A stretch of 64,000 nucleotides of DNA from Yponomeuta sedellus (lineage: Eukaryota > Arthropoda > Insecta > Lepidoptera > Yponomeutidae). Both the position numbers and the translations under genes were made by a program. The notes beneath the pieces are model-generated. The model worked only from the letters and a program-made list of their open reading frames with translations, was not told where the DNA came from and made no database searches. Location: assembly GCA_934045075.1 (NCBI GenBank), contig OW203731.1:15454070-15518069 (forward strand). The letters are read 5' to 3'. Shown piece after piece: positions 39,901-49,442 of the stretch; the stretch's first letter is position 1; each line of letters begins with the position of its first letter.

Positions 39901-42215
39901 GTTGAACTGCTTTCACGTAGCACACCATGATGAGGCAAATAGTAAGGATGATCTATGCCATTTTGTGTACCATCTAAATCTGAATTAACTGAATCAAGTG
40001 ACATATGATCAAGCTGTATGTATTCTGCCATGAATTCTTTGTACATTTGTTTGAGCTTTGGTTGACGCTGTAGTTTGCGTTCGAGTGATAAAAACGATTG
40101 CTTCGCTTTTTCGTATGATTCCCCTAGACATGATTCCGACATTTTGAGAGGAATTGCGACTGAGAATCGACCATCAGGTAAACGAGTGAAGTTTGCCGTA
40201 AAATTCTCTTCACAGAATCGCTCTTCTTCAGTAAGAAGTGAATTTGGATTATCTGGTTTTATCTCTTCTAGTGACCAAAACTTTTCTAATTGTTCGTGTA
40301 TTTGTGTGTTGTCATTTTGGATGAAATTGCATGTGACTAAATTGTTTTTTGTATGACCGAGACCACTGGTGGGCCCTGATACAATGTATCCGAGCTTTGT
40401 CTGCTGCAGAACAGGACTGTGCTCCCCTAAACGTATTTGTCCTTGATCTAGCAGATCCCAAAAGATGTCTGCGCCGAGCAACAAATCGACACTCGACGGA
40501 TTGTAGTATTCTGGATCCGCCAACTGTATTTCTTTGGATATGTTTAATCGCGATATATTTGCACTGTTGTTGCAAAGATTAGCAATGTTCGGTAGGACCA
40601 GAAATGATATCTCTACCTCGTATGGAGATACTCTGGATTTGATGGATGCATTACAACGCTTTGTAATGTGTGACAAGGAATTGTTTATTCCGATAACTGA
40701 CGTTTGTGTATTTTTGCATTTTAATCTCAACTTGTTTGATAATGTTTCCGTCATGAAGGATGCTTGGCTCCCTGAATCGAGAACAGATCTTGCTTCATGA
40801 AATTTTTTGTCTTTATCTGCAATGTATATGACTGCAGTCGAAAGCAGGACTGGCTCTGTCACAGCGACTGAGAGCGTCGTGGCATTACCGACTGGTTCTT
40901 CTGGTTTGGATGATGTGTCTACGTGTAGTAATGTATTGTGTCGTTGCGAGCACACAGTACATGGGCCGAGTCTGCAAACGCGTGCCTGATGACCTGACCG
41001 AAGGCAATTGTTGCATAACCTATGCCTTCTGACAGATTCTGCTCTCTCGCTTACAGACTGGCTGCGGAAAGTGTCGCAAGCAAATATGCGATGATTTTGA
41101 TCGCATATTGGACATTTTGGATATTGTGAATTTGTGTCCGTAAAGGCAGCTAGACCTTTTATATGTTCATGTCTTGTTTTTGTGTCTGTTTTAACACTCA
41201 TGTTTATTGTCTCGAGAAGATCAGCCCTATCCTTTAAAAATCTTATAAACTCCGCAAGTGTTATTTTAGCAACAGTGGATTTTCTCTCTTCCCACTCACG
41301 TAACGTTCTTCCGTCGAGTTTAGAAGTCATTATATAAATAATAAGAGTATCCCATGACTTTGTGGGCTCTCCTAATGTTTCTAATGCTCGCAGATTTTTT
41401 GAAACTGTATCAATTAGTTTGCGTGTGGCTTGAGCGGATTCCCGTTTAATTTGTTCCAAGGAGAACAACGCCTGTATATGGTTCTGTACTAATAATCTGG
41501 GGTTGTCATACCTGTCGCATAACAAATCCCAGGCAACATTATAATTTTCGGATGAAAACTCCAACGATCGAATAATCTGAATAGCACCTCCCTCCAAAGA
41601 AGCCCTCAAATAGTGAAATTTTTGTATTTCTGTAATGGCGTAATTCTCATGTATCAGTGAATTAAAAGTGTCTCGAAATTCAAGCCATTCCTCGTAATGA
41701 CCGCTGAACTTAGGTAGTTGAATAGTAGGTAATTTCACCCCTCGATTAGCCTGACCCACCCTGGTGTGCTCCGCCACAGGCCGAGTTTGCGAAAGGCCTG
41801 ACTGGTGCGATAAAGTATCGTCATCGCTTCCGACTGCCTTAGGATTATTCGCGTCAAAAAGGTGTTGAGCTTTGGCAAGTACAGAATAATAGTTATTCTC
41901 GAACTCGGCCCTTTCCGCGTCTTGAGCGGCAACGTCACTCTCGTCAACGGCACACTGTATGAAGGTTTGTATTTCATCGAATTGGGTAAATAATTCATTC
42001 ATTTTCGACATTCGAAGTTGAAATTCGGCACATTGAACGGGAGTTAAGACAGATTTTAATGTATGTAGATAAGTAATGAATGAAGTCAAACGTCCTTTTA
42101 TCATTCCGCGCTTTCTATTCAATTCTTTTATGTCCGTCATGTCGATGGGTTGTGAGAATCGGGTACCTACTGCAAGATATATGTTTATGTATAGATTTGT
42201 AAAGAATGCTATCAA
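36993..42215 (-). CDS. BEL/Pao Gag-Pol polyprotein, intact
   Basis: 1,740 codons without a stop; a second in-frame ATG at 42140 (residue 26, 'MTDIKELNRKRG') resembles the usual family start better than the first. Domains in order: coiled N-terminus; Pao-type Gag about 165-335; three zinc-knuckle-like Cys/His clusters about 368-431; aspartic protease with DSG at 480-482; reverse transcriptase about 765-950 with D822 and YVDD at 896-899; RNase H about 1065-1195 with D1069, E1113 and D1143; integrase with HHCC (H1373, H1378, C1408, C1411) and catalytic D1443, D1509, E1558; C-terminal DUF5641-like domain about 1645-1735. All catalytic residues expected of the family are present. The products would make particles, copy the RNA and insert the DNA. 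Confidence 0.95.
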   Translation of the reverse strand: MIAFFTNLYINIYLAVGTRFSQPIDMTDIKELNRKRGMIKGRLTSFITYLHTLKSVLTPVQCAEFQLRMSKMNELFTQFDEIQTFIQCAVDESDVAAQDAERAEFENNYYSVLAKAQHLFDANNPKAVGSDDDTLSHQSGLSQTRPVAEHTRVGQANRGVKLPTIQLPKFSGHYEEWLEFRDTFNSLIHENYAITEIQKFHYLRASLEGGAIQIIRSLEFSSENYNVAWDLLCDRYDNPRLLVQNHIQALFSLEQIKRESAQATRKLIDTVSKNLRALETLGEPTKSWDTLIIYIMTSKLDGRTLREWEERKSTVAKITLAEFIRFLKDRADLLETINMSVKTDTKTRHEHIKGLAAFTDTNSQYPKCPICDQNHRIFACDTFRSQSVSERAESVRRHRLCNNCLRSGHQARVCRLGPCTVCSQRHNTLLHVDTSSKPEEPVGNATTLSVAVTEPVLLSTAVIYIADKDKKFHEARSVLDSGSQASFMTETLSNKLRLKCKNTQTSVIGINNSLSHITKRCNASIKSRVSPYEVEISFLVLPNIANLCNNSANISRLNISKEIQLADPEYYNPSSVDLLLGADIFWDLLDQGQIRLGEHSPVLQQTKLGYIVSGPTSGLGHTKNNLVTCNFIQNDNTQIHEQLEKFWSLEEIKPDNPNSLLTEEERFCEENFTANFTRLPDGRFSVAIPLKMSESCLGESYEKAKQSFLSLERKLQRQPKLKQMYKEFMAEYIQLDHMSLDSVNSDLDGTQNGIDHPYYLPHHGVLRESSSTTKLRVVFNASAPTTTGISCNDLQMVGPTIQSDLFTILTRFRHFVYVMTGDIEKMYRQVLVNGNQRHLQKIIWRDDPSKKLQTYQLNTVTYGTAAAPFLAIRCLKQLSLECDDSLLAQIISEDFYVDDLVTGSQSADQLLKIHDDICRILSSGCFPLRKIRSNVHNLKSSKSENCKKLNLGESSSSHTLGLGWSPAEDELYFDVQLNIAEKPSKRSILSTIGQIFDPLGLLSIVIIQAKILLQKLWLHKLSWDDPLPIEVIESWQKFTSELPLLNDLRIPRCATCENPVKIELHTFCDSSQDAYGACVYIRSVSSVGKVHVQLLCAKSKVAPLKPVTIPRLELCGALIAARLITKVIKAFRIPIDRCIMWTDSTIVLGWLKTAPNKLKLFVKTRVAEIQDTTKGFTWFHVPTTNNPADLLTRGVNMSAIQGNTLWWTGPEFLQNDESIWPKSKYNHSVEFPEMVTQLAVEIETNKTIIDFNRFSKLLKLKRSLAYAIRFLHNTKKGNTKHTGPLTIEEINSAFKLLIKWSQMQSFEEYKLLLHKKTLSAKNKLLPLSPFVDDLGLIRVGGRLGNSRFEYTKKHPILISCQHPIAKLIFLEEHTRLFHAAPQLLLASIREQFWPLGGRNMARNIVHKCQRCYRMKAQAVNPIMGQLPEQRLDPGYPFQTTGVDYAGPLLAADRKGRGCKLTKVYVAIFVCFATKALHLELVSDLTKESYIAALRRFIARRSKPRTIFSDNGTQFVGAKNEIGNFLKQNSSALSEIIANENINFKFIPAYAPHFGGLWEAGVKSFKFHLLRVLGEAHLTFEELYTSLVQIEAILNSRPLSPISSDPLDLTPLTPGHFLVGRPLTALPTPKLDDTNPNRLHRWERAERLRQHFWIRWQKEYVSELQQKTKWRSSSGRLDKGTLVLIKEDYVPPMKWCLGRIVDVFPGADGVARVADIRTNKGIQRRAFNKICPLPTDESQAD

Positions 42216-42668
42216 AAATCGCCAAAGATAATCAGTATAGACAAATGCTATTAATATTTAACTTCAATTAAATAATAAGCACGTCTAGCAATAAAATTAA
42301 ACAATAAATGAAATTGTAATTAATTGAAAATTATAATTTAGGGTAATCTATCGAGTGTTTTAATGAAAAAACATTCACGAGAGACTAACAAACGCCAGGT
42401 ACTATTTGCCAAGTAAAATGGAACCTAATCGTAATAAAAATAAAGCCCGGTTGTTTACTACTATTTGCAAATGAGCTTCATAGATAAAAAACCCAGTTCG
42501 ATCGACTGGTTTATCGCGAGAACAAAAGACGTGCGGCCGGTCAGCGCGTAGGTACTTATACCTCGATGAGTTACTGTGCACAGTTTTATCTAGTAAACAA
42601 CAATTTGATTTTATAACTTTCTATAGGAGATGGATGAAATAGTATTTTTAGGCGAAATTAAATGTGGG

Positions 42669-42803
42669 AATTAATATAAATAGATTAATAGTCATCCGGG
42701 ACCACGGCACCTGAAAAAGTGCCGAAACGTTGGAAAATTGTAAAAATGTAATAAACGAGCATAAATCCGTATAAAAACAGTTTTAATTAATATAAATAGA
42801 TTA
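42669..42803 (+). mobile_element. 97-bp Penelope-type tail insertion in the BEL leader, with TSD
   Basis: The perfect 19-bp word AATTAATATAAATAGATTA occurs at 42669-42687 and 42785-42803 and encloses 97 bp (42688-42784). The insert has the stem GGCAC...GTGCC followed by 'gaaacgttgg' and 'aataaacgagc', resembling the 3' UTRs at 10575-10660 and 44530-44670. It lies in the untranslated leader and leaves the polyprotein intact. Assignment to Penelope-like elements is by tail resemblance only. Confidence 0.55.
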
Positions 42804-43038
42804 GGATAGTATTGAATTAGATTAGAATTGCAATTTCTCAATGGATTTTTTATACAATGCAGATAGATAAAAATTGGAACGGACTCACTCAGACCACTCG
42901 CTTTCTTCGTTGTTTTCAGACTTTGAATTAAGGCTGAAGCACTTCTTTTATTTTGCTTGTCACTAGATTTTCTGGATAGTTCTTGATTACAATATGTACA
43001 TATGTTTCACTGGATATTTTGACTTGTCTTCGCTGCAT

Positions 43039-43056
43039 CCGGATCGTTTAGGACCA
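43039..43056 (-). promoter_or_regulatory. Candidate primer-binding site
   Basis: In element orientation TGGTCCTAAACGATCCGG starts directly after the 5' LTR. A TGG start complementary to a tRNA CCA end is the standard form. I could not name the matching tRNA. Confidence 0.55.
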
Positions 43057-43302
43057 TGTTCAATATGGATACGTCGCTTTGAACTGTGGACTGTAGTAGG
43101 ATGGATGATTGGATTGAAAATGATGAGCGAATTATCTTACAACACTGGTTTAATGTGAACGCGACATGCTTTGCGTGAGATCTTAGAATGATTAGTGATG
43201 GCGGCGACGATGGCTCCGCTGCCCCTCCCGGTACCCGCGCTCGCTCCCCCGAACACGTATGAAGAAAACATTTGAGCTTGTCTGTTTGTCTAATGCGCGA
43301 CA
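43057..43302 (-). repeat. BEL/Pao 5' LTR
   Basis: 246 bp, identical to 36710-36955. It would hold the promoter and the R region. It contains a GC-rich block ('gggtaccgggaggggcagcg' in element orientation) and no clear TATA box. Confidence 0.9.
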
Positions 43303-43307
43303 ATGAG
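43303..43307. repeat. BEL/Pao target-site duplication, right
   Basis: ATGAG, identical to 36705-36709. Confidence 0.85.
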
Positions 43308-43320
43308 TAAACGTAATTAG

Positions 43321-43577
43321 GTTGTGTGGTGTCGGCGTAGAGAATAGCACCAACCCAAATTCATCCCGCGGGTGTCGTAAAAGGCGACTAAGGGATACAA
43401 ACCGGGGGGTGGGCAGCAGCGCCCCCTGCAGTACAATTCCACCAAACTGCGATCCCCAACCCGCAAGCCCAGCGTGGGGATTATGGGCACTACCCCCCAA
43501 TGATGGCACAACCTTTCACTCATTAGGGGAGGGCTATGTCCAGCAGTGGACTAATATAGCCTGAAGAAGAAGAATAA
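43321..43577 (+). mobile_element. SINE-A composite, copy 2
   Basis: Starts 'gttgtgtggtgtcggcgtag' and ends 'gtggactaatatagcctga' plus (aga)n; almost the same throughout as 3054-3309. The 3' part, read in frame, encodes 'SLGEGYVQQWTNIA' and a stop, the end of an endonuclease-RT LINE protein. The sharing of a LINE 3' end explains how it could be mobilised. Confidence 0.65.
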
Positions 43578-43589
43578 TGTTAGTAACTT

Positions 43590-43846
43590 CCAAACGACAC
43601 AATCACTTGTCCTGGTCCCAAACTAGGATACTATAACATAACATAACATTTACATACAGGCACATACATTGCTTCTGGCCTCACACTAGGATACCCTGTG
43701 TCGTGGGCACCAGAAACAGCGACATCACAAACATGTAAACATCCAAGACCTGGGGTTTTTTTTTGTGCCCAGCCGGGGATCGAACCCGGGACCTCTCGCA
43801 TGGTAGGCAGATGCGTTACCGCTGCGCCACAGAGGTCGTCACCAGG
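43590..43846 (-). repeat. S2 tRNA-derived SINE with (TTATG)n end
   Basis: In reverse: head 'gacctctgtggcgcagcgg', B-box 'gggttcgatccccggct', T-rich linker, 'catgtttgtgatgtcgctgt', 'gacacagggtatcctagtgt', then a 'gttatgttatg' simple repeat and a second tail piece ('agtttgggaccaggacaagt'). Closest relative: 6521-6734. Confidence 0.7.
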
Positions 43847-43849
43847 TAA

Positions 43850-43972
43850 CCAGGCAAGGAAATCACAAACATTGAAAAACACGCAGACTGAGGCTTTTTG
43901 TACAACTGTAAGGCGGCCCCCATTGGGAATCAGACCCACGACCTCCGGTATGGTAATCACCGTGAATCAGCT
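43850..43972 (-). repeat. S3 tRNA-SINE copy
   Basis: In reverse: 'gtagctgattcacggtgatt', 'gtgggtctgattcccaatgg', 'gcgtgtttttcaatgtttgt', 'gatttccttgcctgg'. It abuts the S2 element, forming an S2-S3 tandem. Confidence 0.55.
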
Positions 43973-44529
43973 ACCAACAAAGCAGTCAATCTATTGGTCC
44001 TACTTTTTATCTAATTTACATAGATACAGTCGGGCTACAGACCGCCGCGCTTCAGTCATTCAGAATTCAGTAACGCGCCCGTTACTAATGTATCAGGCAC
44101 CATTGTCAGTTGGTTGAACAGATAGTACGGCTGCGATATTTCAGTTATAACGAATCGATTTCTGAAACAAGGAATCCTTACGGAGCTGCCGGTACACTAC
44201 TAAATTATGAGACTCTCCAAATCAGATGTTGTGGGTTCCTACAAAATCGTATACATAACGTCAGCCAAAATTCCGAATTCATAAAGTGGTATGATTTTTG
44301 TTCCAAAATATTTTATGATTTCTTAATGTTATATTATTATTGTTTCGCACTGTCAACCGGTGCTAATTATGATTTTTCGTTACCTACCCGACTTCCACGA
44401 CATAGGCTGTGCCGTGGGAGTTGCAATTGATCATCATTGTATTCCTGGATTTTTTAATTAACATTTTTTTTATTATTATTTATTTTATTTATTATTAATG
44501 ATTCGCGATATTATATATTAAAACATTAT
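43973..44529. other. Unassigned sequence
   Basis: The open frame 44110-44430 has no recognisable domain. Otherwise AT-rich. Confidence 0.25.
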
Positions 44530-44670
44530 AAAATAGGGACATATTAAACGGGTATAATCGCGATTATTTATTAGGTAAAGCGTAAAATTACCTTATTCCC
44601 AAGGTTTCGGTAGCGTTACAGTTGCCGTGGTCTCGATAGACTCAGGTAGAATTAGACCGCGAAGATTTAA
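44530..44670 (-). repeat. Penelope-type 3' UTR remnant
   Basis: In reverse: 'gagaccacggcaactgtaac', 'gctaccgaaaccttggga', then an AT-rich 'taataaataatcgcg' stretch. It parallels 10575-10660 and the insert at 42688-42784. Confidence 0.4.
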
Positions 44671-44962
44671 TGAAATACATTATACTTACAAACTATCTTA
44701 CAAGGTAGGTAATAAGGATTTTATTTATAAAACATCACGGAAATATGTATTTTTAAATTTTTTGTCGTGTTAAGACTAGAATTGTCTGACTAGAATTAAT
44801 TTATAACTTAGCAAACCAAAGTCCGATAAGATTATTGCGACTATGCAGTTTTCCATTCGTGTTAATCCATATTTTTCATTTAATTTTCCATAAAAATCCG
44901 GTGATAAGTAGGTATCTTATTAATAAAACTTTACCCTATTATTTCTAAAATATCATCTATTT

Positions 44963-45197
44963 CATACTATTTTTATTTTTAATGCACTAACCCGTGCTAA
45001 GGACAATTTTAAAAACCTATTTAGAGGCTAAAAACCTGCACGTAATACAGAGAATAGTGTAAACAGGTTCGAAATTTCACTGATGCCGGTGAGTCCCCAT
45101 TAGCTCAGTTGGAAAGAGCGCTGGCACGGATAGCCAGAGGTCGCGGGTTTGAATCCCGGTATGGGTGGAATTTTCAGCCTCTAAATAGGTTTTTAAA
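44963..45197 (-). mobile_element. P-SINE palindromic unit, locus 5
   Basis: In reverse, the right part (to 45197) is the inverted tRNA arm starting at the T-run, and the left part (44963-45031) is spacer plus A-rich tail. An 11-bp near-perfect duplication encloses the unit: ATCATCTATTT at 44952-44962 and ATCGTCTATTT at 45198-45208. The junction falls at 'cctgcacgtaatacagag'. Confidence 0.65.
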
Positions 45198-45384
45198 ATC
45201 GTCTATTTTATCCAAATTTCATCCCAACACATATTTTTTCTTATTTTTCTTAGAACTCATTTTTCAATCTTCGGATAAAGTTTATTCTTCGAATATTATA
45301 TTAAACAACCAATTCAAAAATGTATTCTAATTGCCTTTCTTTTGATGTTTCACGGTGACATTTTTATATTATTGTGTAATACTT

Positions 45385-45425
45385 TATTAGACGGATAAGT
45401 TTTATCTGAGGATTGAAAAATCAGC
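45385..45425. repeat. Truncated fold-back MITE (9045-type)
   Basis: 'ataagttttatctgaggatt' and 'gaaaaatcagcc' match the right arm of 9045-9191. Confidence 0.5.
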
Positions 45426-45707
45426 CATTGTACGTTTATATTTATCTAGTTTCTACCATTTTCAAAGCTCAGCTGCTTCTTTCTCTCAACAACTGAAAGG
45501 AACCGTCCCTCAAGTGCATTATTTATGTTCTCCCTCAGTGAAGAGTTGGAGGGCCACGTTACATAACCGTTGACAAAGTGTAAGAGTAGACAATTTCACC
45601 AGTCAGCGATCTTGGCCGGACAAATGCCCCGCAAGAATGGCTCGTTGAATTTATGTCCTAACATTTGTTATCCCCCGTTTAGACTGCATCGACTATCGCT
45701 GCTCTCT

Positions 45708-46010
45708 GAGTGCTTAGTGCGAGTTTTTTAACTACTCGATCGCGTTAACGTAAACTCATATTTCTATGGCATCGAGGAAGCGCCACCTAGCGACAAGTAG
45801 GACAAGGACAAAAATTGAAATTGCTGAGTGCGAGTTGTAATGGTTTACGTTGAGAAGTGAAGAAGTTTACCAGCCAAAACACGAATAAACGCGAGTGCGA
45901 GTTGTACTGAGACAGCGTTTTGCCAGTTAGAACGGTTAACTTACTCAATGCTCGATTAACGCGGTAGTAAAGTTATGCAATTGGATCTGTTAAACTCGCA
46001 CTAAGCACTC
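45708..46010. mobile_element. MITE with 19-bp terminal inverted repeats
   Basis: Starts GAGTGCTTAGTGCGAGTTT and ends with its exact complement (45992-46010). 303 bp, no frame. The interior repeats the words 'gagtgcgagttgta' twice and a 'gttaacg.aaact'-like word near both ends. No TSD is certain. Confidence 0.7.
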
Positions 46011-46499
46011 TGTAGGCAGAAAGCAAGTAGTAGAATTAAAACATACGCGGACGGTTTTCACCGTTTAGCTTTCTTGTTACTCCATATTTGCAAACGTATA
46101 CAATGTAGGTACTTTACTTACATTGTGACAACAGTATTTCGTTTACATATAATTTAGCGGACGTGATAAATAAAAGAAAAATATGAAAAAAATTACATGT
46201 AACCTCATAGTGAAGGAGAAGTCCAGCTCTTCACGCGACAGGATTATTTTCCCATTTTTTATTACTTATTTGAAACTATAAGTTTTTGTTCACCCATTTC
46301 AATGTTATAGTCGTAATATATGGATATTTAGTTGTGGTAATAATAATGTCTAAGCTGCACTAACTTATAAGGCATGAGCTCTCTTGTTTTTATATCATCA
46401 TTATCAGCCCTCTGCTGCTCTCTATTAGAGCGTAATTTTGACGTTGTTGTGTTGTGCATTGCGCCATTATTATATACAAAGACTAAGTAAACGTTTCAG
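46011..46499. other. Unassigned sequence
   Basis: AT-rich; contains 'catcattatcagccctctgc' near 46396, possibly a reversed LINE tail scrap. Nothing else recognised. Confidence 0.25.
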
Positions 46500-46939
46500 T
46501 CGCAATAGATACCGTTTTTGAGGCTCGGACACTAACACTTAAGGATGAGAATAAGTTACTGGTTGCAAAGAAAAGGATCATGAGGAAGAGTTTGGGTCCA
46601 ACGAGGAGGGAAGATGATTGTTGAAGAATCAAAAAGAACCAGGAAATTGGAGATCTGATTTCCGAACCCACTATCGTTGGAAAAACCAAAACCCACCGAC
46701 TCCGCTGGCTCGGTCACTTAGAAAGGATATTAGAAGATCGTGGGGTAACGAAAGCATTCCCAGGGCGTCCAAGCGGCCAAAGACCGGTTGGCCGCCCCAA
46801 ATTTCGGTGCAAAAACGAAGTGGCCAAGGACCTGCGTGAGCTCCAGAAGGGCGACTGGCAGGAGACCACGGAGGACAAAGACAAGTGGCGATTTCATGTG
46901 TTGGAGGCCAATACCCAAGATTTCGGATCGCAGAGATAG
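46500..46939 (+). pseudogene. Non-LTR RT C-terminus with one premature stop
   Basis: A frame ending at TAG 46937-46939 reads 'LTLKDENKLLVAKKRIMRK', then 'HRLRWLGHLERILEDRG', 'GQRPVGRPKFRC' and 'LQKGDWQETTEDKDKWRF'. This is the C-terminal order of RTE-like endonuclease-reverse transcriptases (R-L-R-W-L-G-H, G-R-P-x-x-R, W-x-x-x-A/T-x-D-x-x-x-W). A TGA at 46622-46624 interrupts it, replacing a position usually occupied by W. About 145 codons survive; catalytic RT and endonuclease are absent. Confidence 0.7.
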
Positions 46940-47750
46940 TGGAGTGAATAAGCTCTTACCCGTTGAAACTTAAATGTGCATCGGAAAGAAAAGGCACATT
47001 TAGACAAAATTATTAAAAGAATTGCAAGTTCGACGAATTTTGGTAAATTAGAATAAAAAGAACCTGTGGTGCTTTAAATTTTGGTAAATACCTTCAAAGA
47101 GCGTTTGGTACGAAAAATATAATTTTACATGACAAAGTACAAGAGCAGGTTTATTGCACCATATTACTCGTATATTGTATCTTGCCTGGTTCCCTGCCAT
47201 CTACATCCACGGACTCCCTAACTCAGTGATATAATCCATCCATCAGGCCGCTGGCCCTCTTAATCGTTTAATGTTTATATTCAATGATAAACTGTTCATT
47301 AAAAACTGTTCAACCCTTCGAGTTAGTTCAAAATACTCTATTTTCAAAACAGTTGAGAGTTGAGGTAGTCGCCTGTTCACATAAATGCTGTACACACTTC
47401 CACGTACACTTCTTTGTGAAGTGATACGGTCTAAACCCCCCCATAACATTTGTTAGACTCTTCTTGCGAGACAGCGGGCAGCGCAGGAATGTGTGGCATT
47501 ATTCTAACCCGGCCCATTTAGGACTGTCGTGTTCATTTATAATTTCCCCTCAGGGCCAGCGAGGTGTTTAAAATTGTGGGTCGTTTGAAATAAGGACGTG
47601 TTTTTTTGGCGTGTGAAATATGTAAGATAATTGCGGCTACACTCTTGGCGAGTAGGTAGATAAGAGCCATCGCCTAGCCCCATTGCTTCTGTCTTGGCTC
47701 TCCAAATCTTTCCCAGGTATCAAAATAACTGCGAGCTCAAAAATAATGAT
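46940..47750. other. Unassigned sequence
   Basis: 47155-47250 has 'atctacatccacggactccc', similar to the LINE tail word at 51485. Remainder not recognised. Confidence 0.25.
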
Positions 47751-47754
47751 ACAC

Positions 47755-47890
47755 GCGCAAATGGAGTGGATCGCTAGAACGCCGGCCTCGCATTCAAGAG
47801 GTTGATAGTTCGAATCCAAGCACGTACCAATGACTTTTCGAACCCCGGCTGGAGACCGGCCCTCTGCCATCTGACGCCCTAAGCGTTAAA
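47755..47890 (+). repeat. tRNA-like SINE fragment
   Basis: 'gtggatcgctagaacgccgg' (A-box like), 'gttgatagttcgaatccaag' (B-box like) and then 'cacgtaccaatgacttttcg', the junction word of CD-SINEs. Body truncated. Confidence 0.45.
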
Positions 47891-48560
47891 CTTGATCCGC
47901 TGTGCGTACAAAACGTATCTGTCTCGCAAACGAAACGCTAAGCGAGAATTTCAGGCCGAGGCCAAATTAGAGGAATCCTTTCGCGGCGCGGAGTTTAAAT
48001 GGGCTCTTAATGCGATTGGAACCCGACAAGAATTTCGCTAATGTTAAAAGGAATCTGCACAATCTTATTGTTTCAATAAGTTCCGGGCAGTTTCGTTCAG
48101 AGCTTTTAATACTTTAAAATTCTCGATATTCCCGCGCTCTTCGGGCGTATTTCTACAACTTCTCCCGCTCCCAGCGAAGTTTCGGTGCTATAGTGGGATT
48201 GCTTTTGAGGATTCGGGAATGAAGGGGGAGAGTTTATAGTGGGGAATTATTGTACGGCATAGGAATCTAAGTATTGAAAGTACTTTAAACTTTTATCTCA
48301 TGCGTTTTCTGCGTTTAATCTCGCCTTGGCTAACGGTATAAATCCCGCCAGATAATATTTACAAGTATCTACGTAGTCGTGATGAATTACGATGGACGAT
48401 TTTTTTAATTATTTCTAACTTGGATGTTCGGCGAGGGTATTGGGATGTTACTTATAATTCTTACAATTACTTCTAACCTGATAAGGTCAAAGTGATTGTC
48501 TCACATTGGATTTAAAATTTATTTTAACTATAACACCGGCCTAATATGAAGGAAAATAAG
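47891..48560. other. Unassigned unique-looking sequence
   Basis: Less AT-rich than its neighbours, with no repeat match. Could be single-copy intronic or intergenic DNA. Confidence 0.3.
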
Positions 48561-48926
48561 GAAGCGCTTGTGGCCTAGTGGAACCGAGTGATTGGAATCA
48601 ATCACTTGAGTTAAGCAACAACAGGCGCGGTAAGATGCAGCATGGATGACGGTCCCGCTAGTGGCATATTATCCGAGCGGTTCCGTGCTTTGCAAGGCAC
48701 GTTAAGCCGTTGGTGCCGGCTGTCATGTAATGGCAGTCGTTAAGACATGTCGGAGTCCTCATAGGTGGCTAGATAACTTCCGATAGTAAGGCCCGCCACT
48801 GTCTTAAAATCCTCCACCGACCAGGAGTTGGTCCCCGTGGTGAACCGTGGAGAATGGCCTTACTTTCCTGCAATTCACGAAGAGACTCGTGGCCCAGTAG
48901 TGGCGACATACATGGGTTGATATCGA
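48561..48926 (+). repeat. 5S-SINE copy
   Basis: Starts 'gaagcgcttgtggcctagtg', 5S-like 'gttaagcaacaacaggcgcg', body 'gttggtgccggctgtcatgt', 3' end 'acatacatgggttgatatcg'. The 5S C-box word is mutated here ('gcatggatgacgg'). Confidence 0.7.
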
Positions 48927-49279
48927 GTGTGAAGAAAAATATGCAGCTTGGTTTATAACTGTAGTAAATGAGGAATATATTTATAGTTACCTAACGTCTC
49001 AAATAAAATCAAATTAAATAACTAGTCTCATATAATTGTTTTTCCTAACTTGGTCGAAAATATCGAGTATTTATTTTAAAAAAATATACCTCCTTACACC
49101 AAAGAATTTGGTCATATTTGGGTCAGATTTTTAAAAAAATACGTTTTTCTTGAAACACACGAAAAACGCTGACTAAAATTGTAATAGTATTTCGTGAAGA
49201 TGTTACTCGAAAAACAGAAACTTAGATTAAATAAACTGACTCTAAGAAGTGTTTTCGATGAATCGTGGTTTAAATACAT

Positions 49280-49420
49280 AGGACCGAGTGCTTGTGTGGT
49301 CCGATCTGGATGCAAAGCTGCGAAGACTTAATTTAAGGGAAAATGTGTCACTCTCATTGAAAATCCGTTAACCTGCTGCCATTGATATACTTGAAGTAGA
49401 GCGCCGCGGATGGGCCAACG
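49280..49420 (+). repeat. Two-copy dispersed repeat, copy 1
   Basis: 'ccgagtgcttgtgtggtccg', 'caaagctgcgaagactta', 'attgaaaatccgttaacctg' recur, diverged, at 51784-51930. No frame. Family unknown. Confidence 0.4.
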
Positions 49421-49442
49421 CCGTTTCACCTCAGTTTTATAT

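Larger units (their letters stand above)
36710..43302 (-). mobile_element. Complete BEL/Pao LTR retrotransposon
   Basis: 6,593 bp from LTR to LTR with identical 246-bp LTRs, a 5-bp TSD (ATGAG), a primer-binding-site candidate abutting the 5' LTR, a G-rich polypurine tract and one uninterrupted polyprotein frame. No envelope-like frame follows integrase, so it is a plain retrotransposon. Identical LTRs and an intact frame argue for recent insertion. The leader (42216-43056) carries a 97-bp Penelope-tail insertion. The element separates two pieces of flanking repeat: a 5S-SINE on its left and SINE-A on its right. Confidence 0.95.

Noticed and set aside
36993..42215. Envelope gene, making the BEL/Pao element a potential retrovirus
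   Set aside because: The single frame ends after the integrase and DUF5641-like region, and only 37 bp separate it from the 3' LTR, leaving no room for an envelope frame.
43773..43838. tRNA gene on the minus strand
   Set aside because: A good B-box but poor acceptor pairing, and embedded in an S2 SINE shared with 6521-6734.
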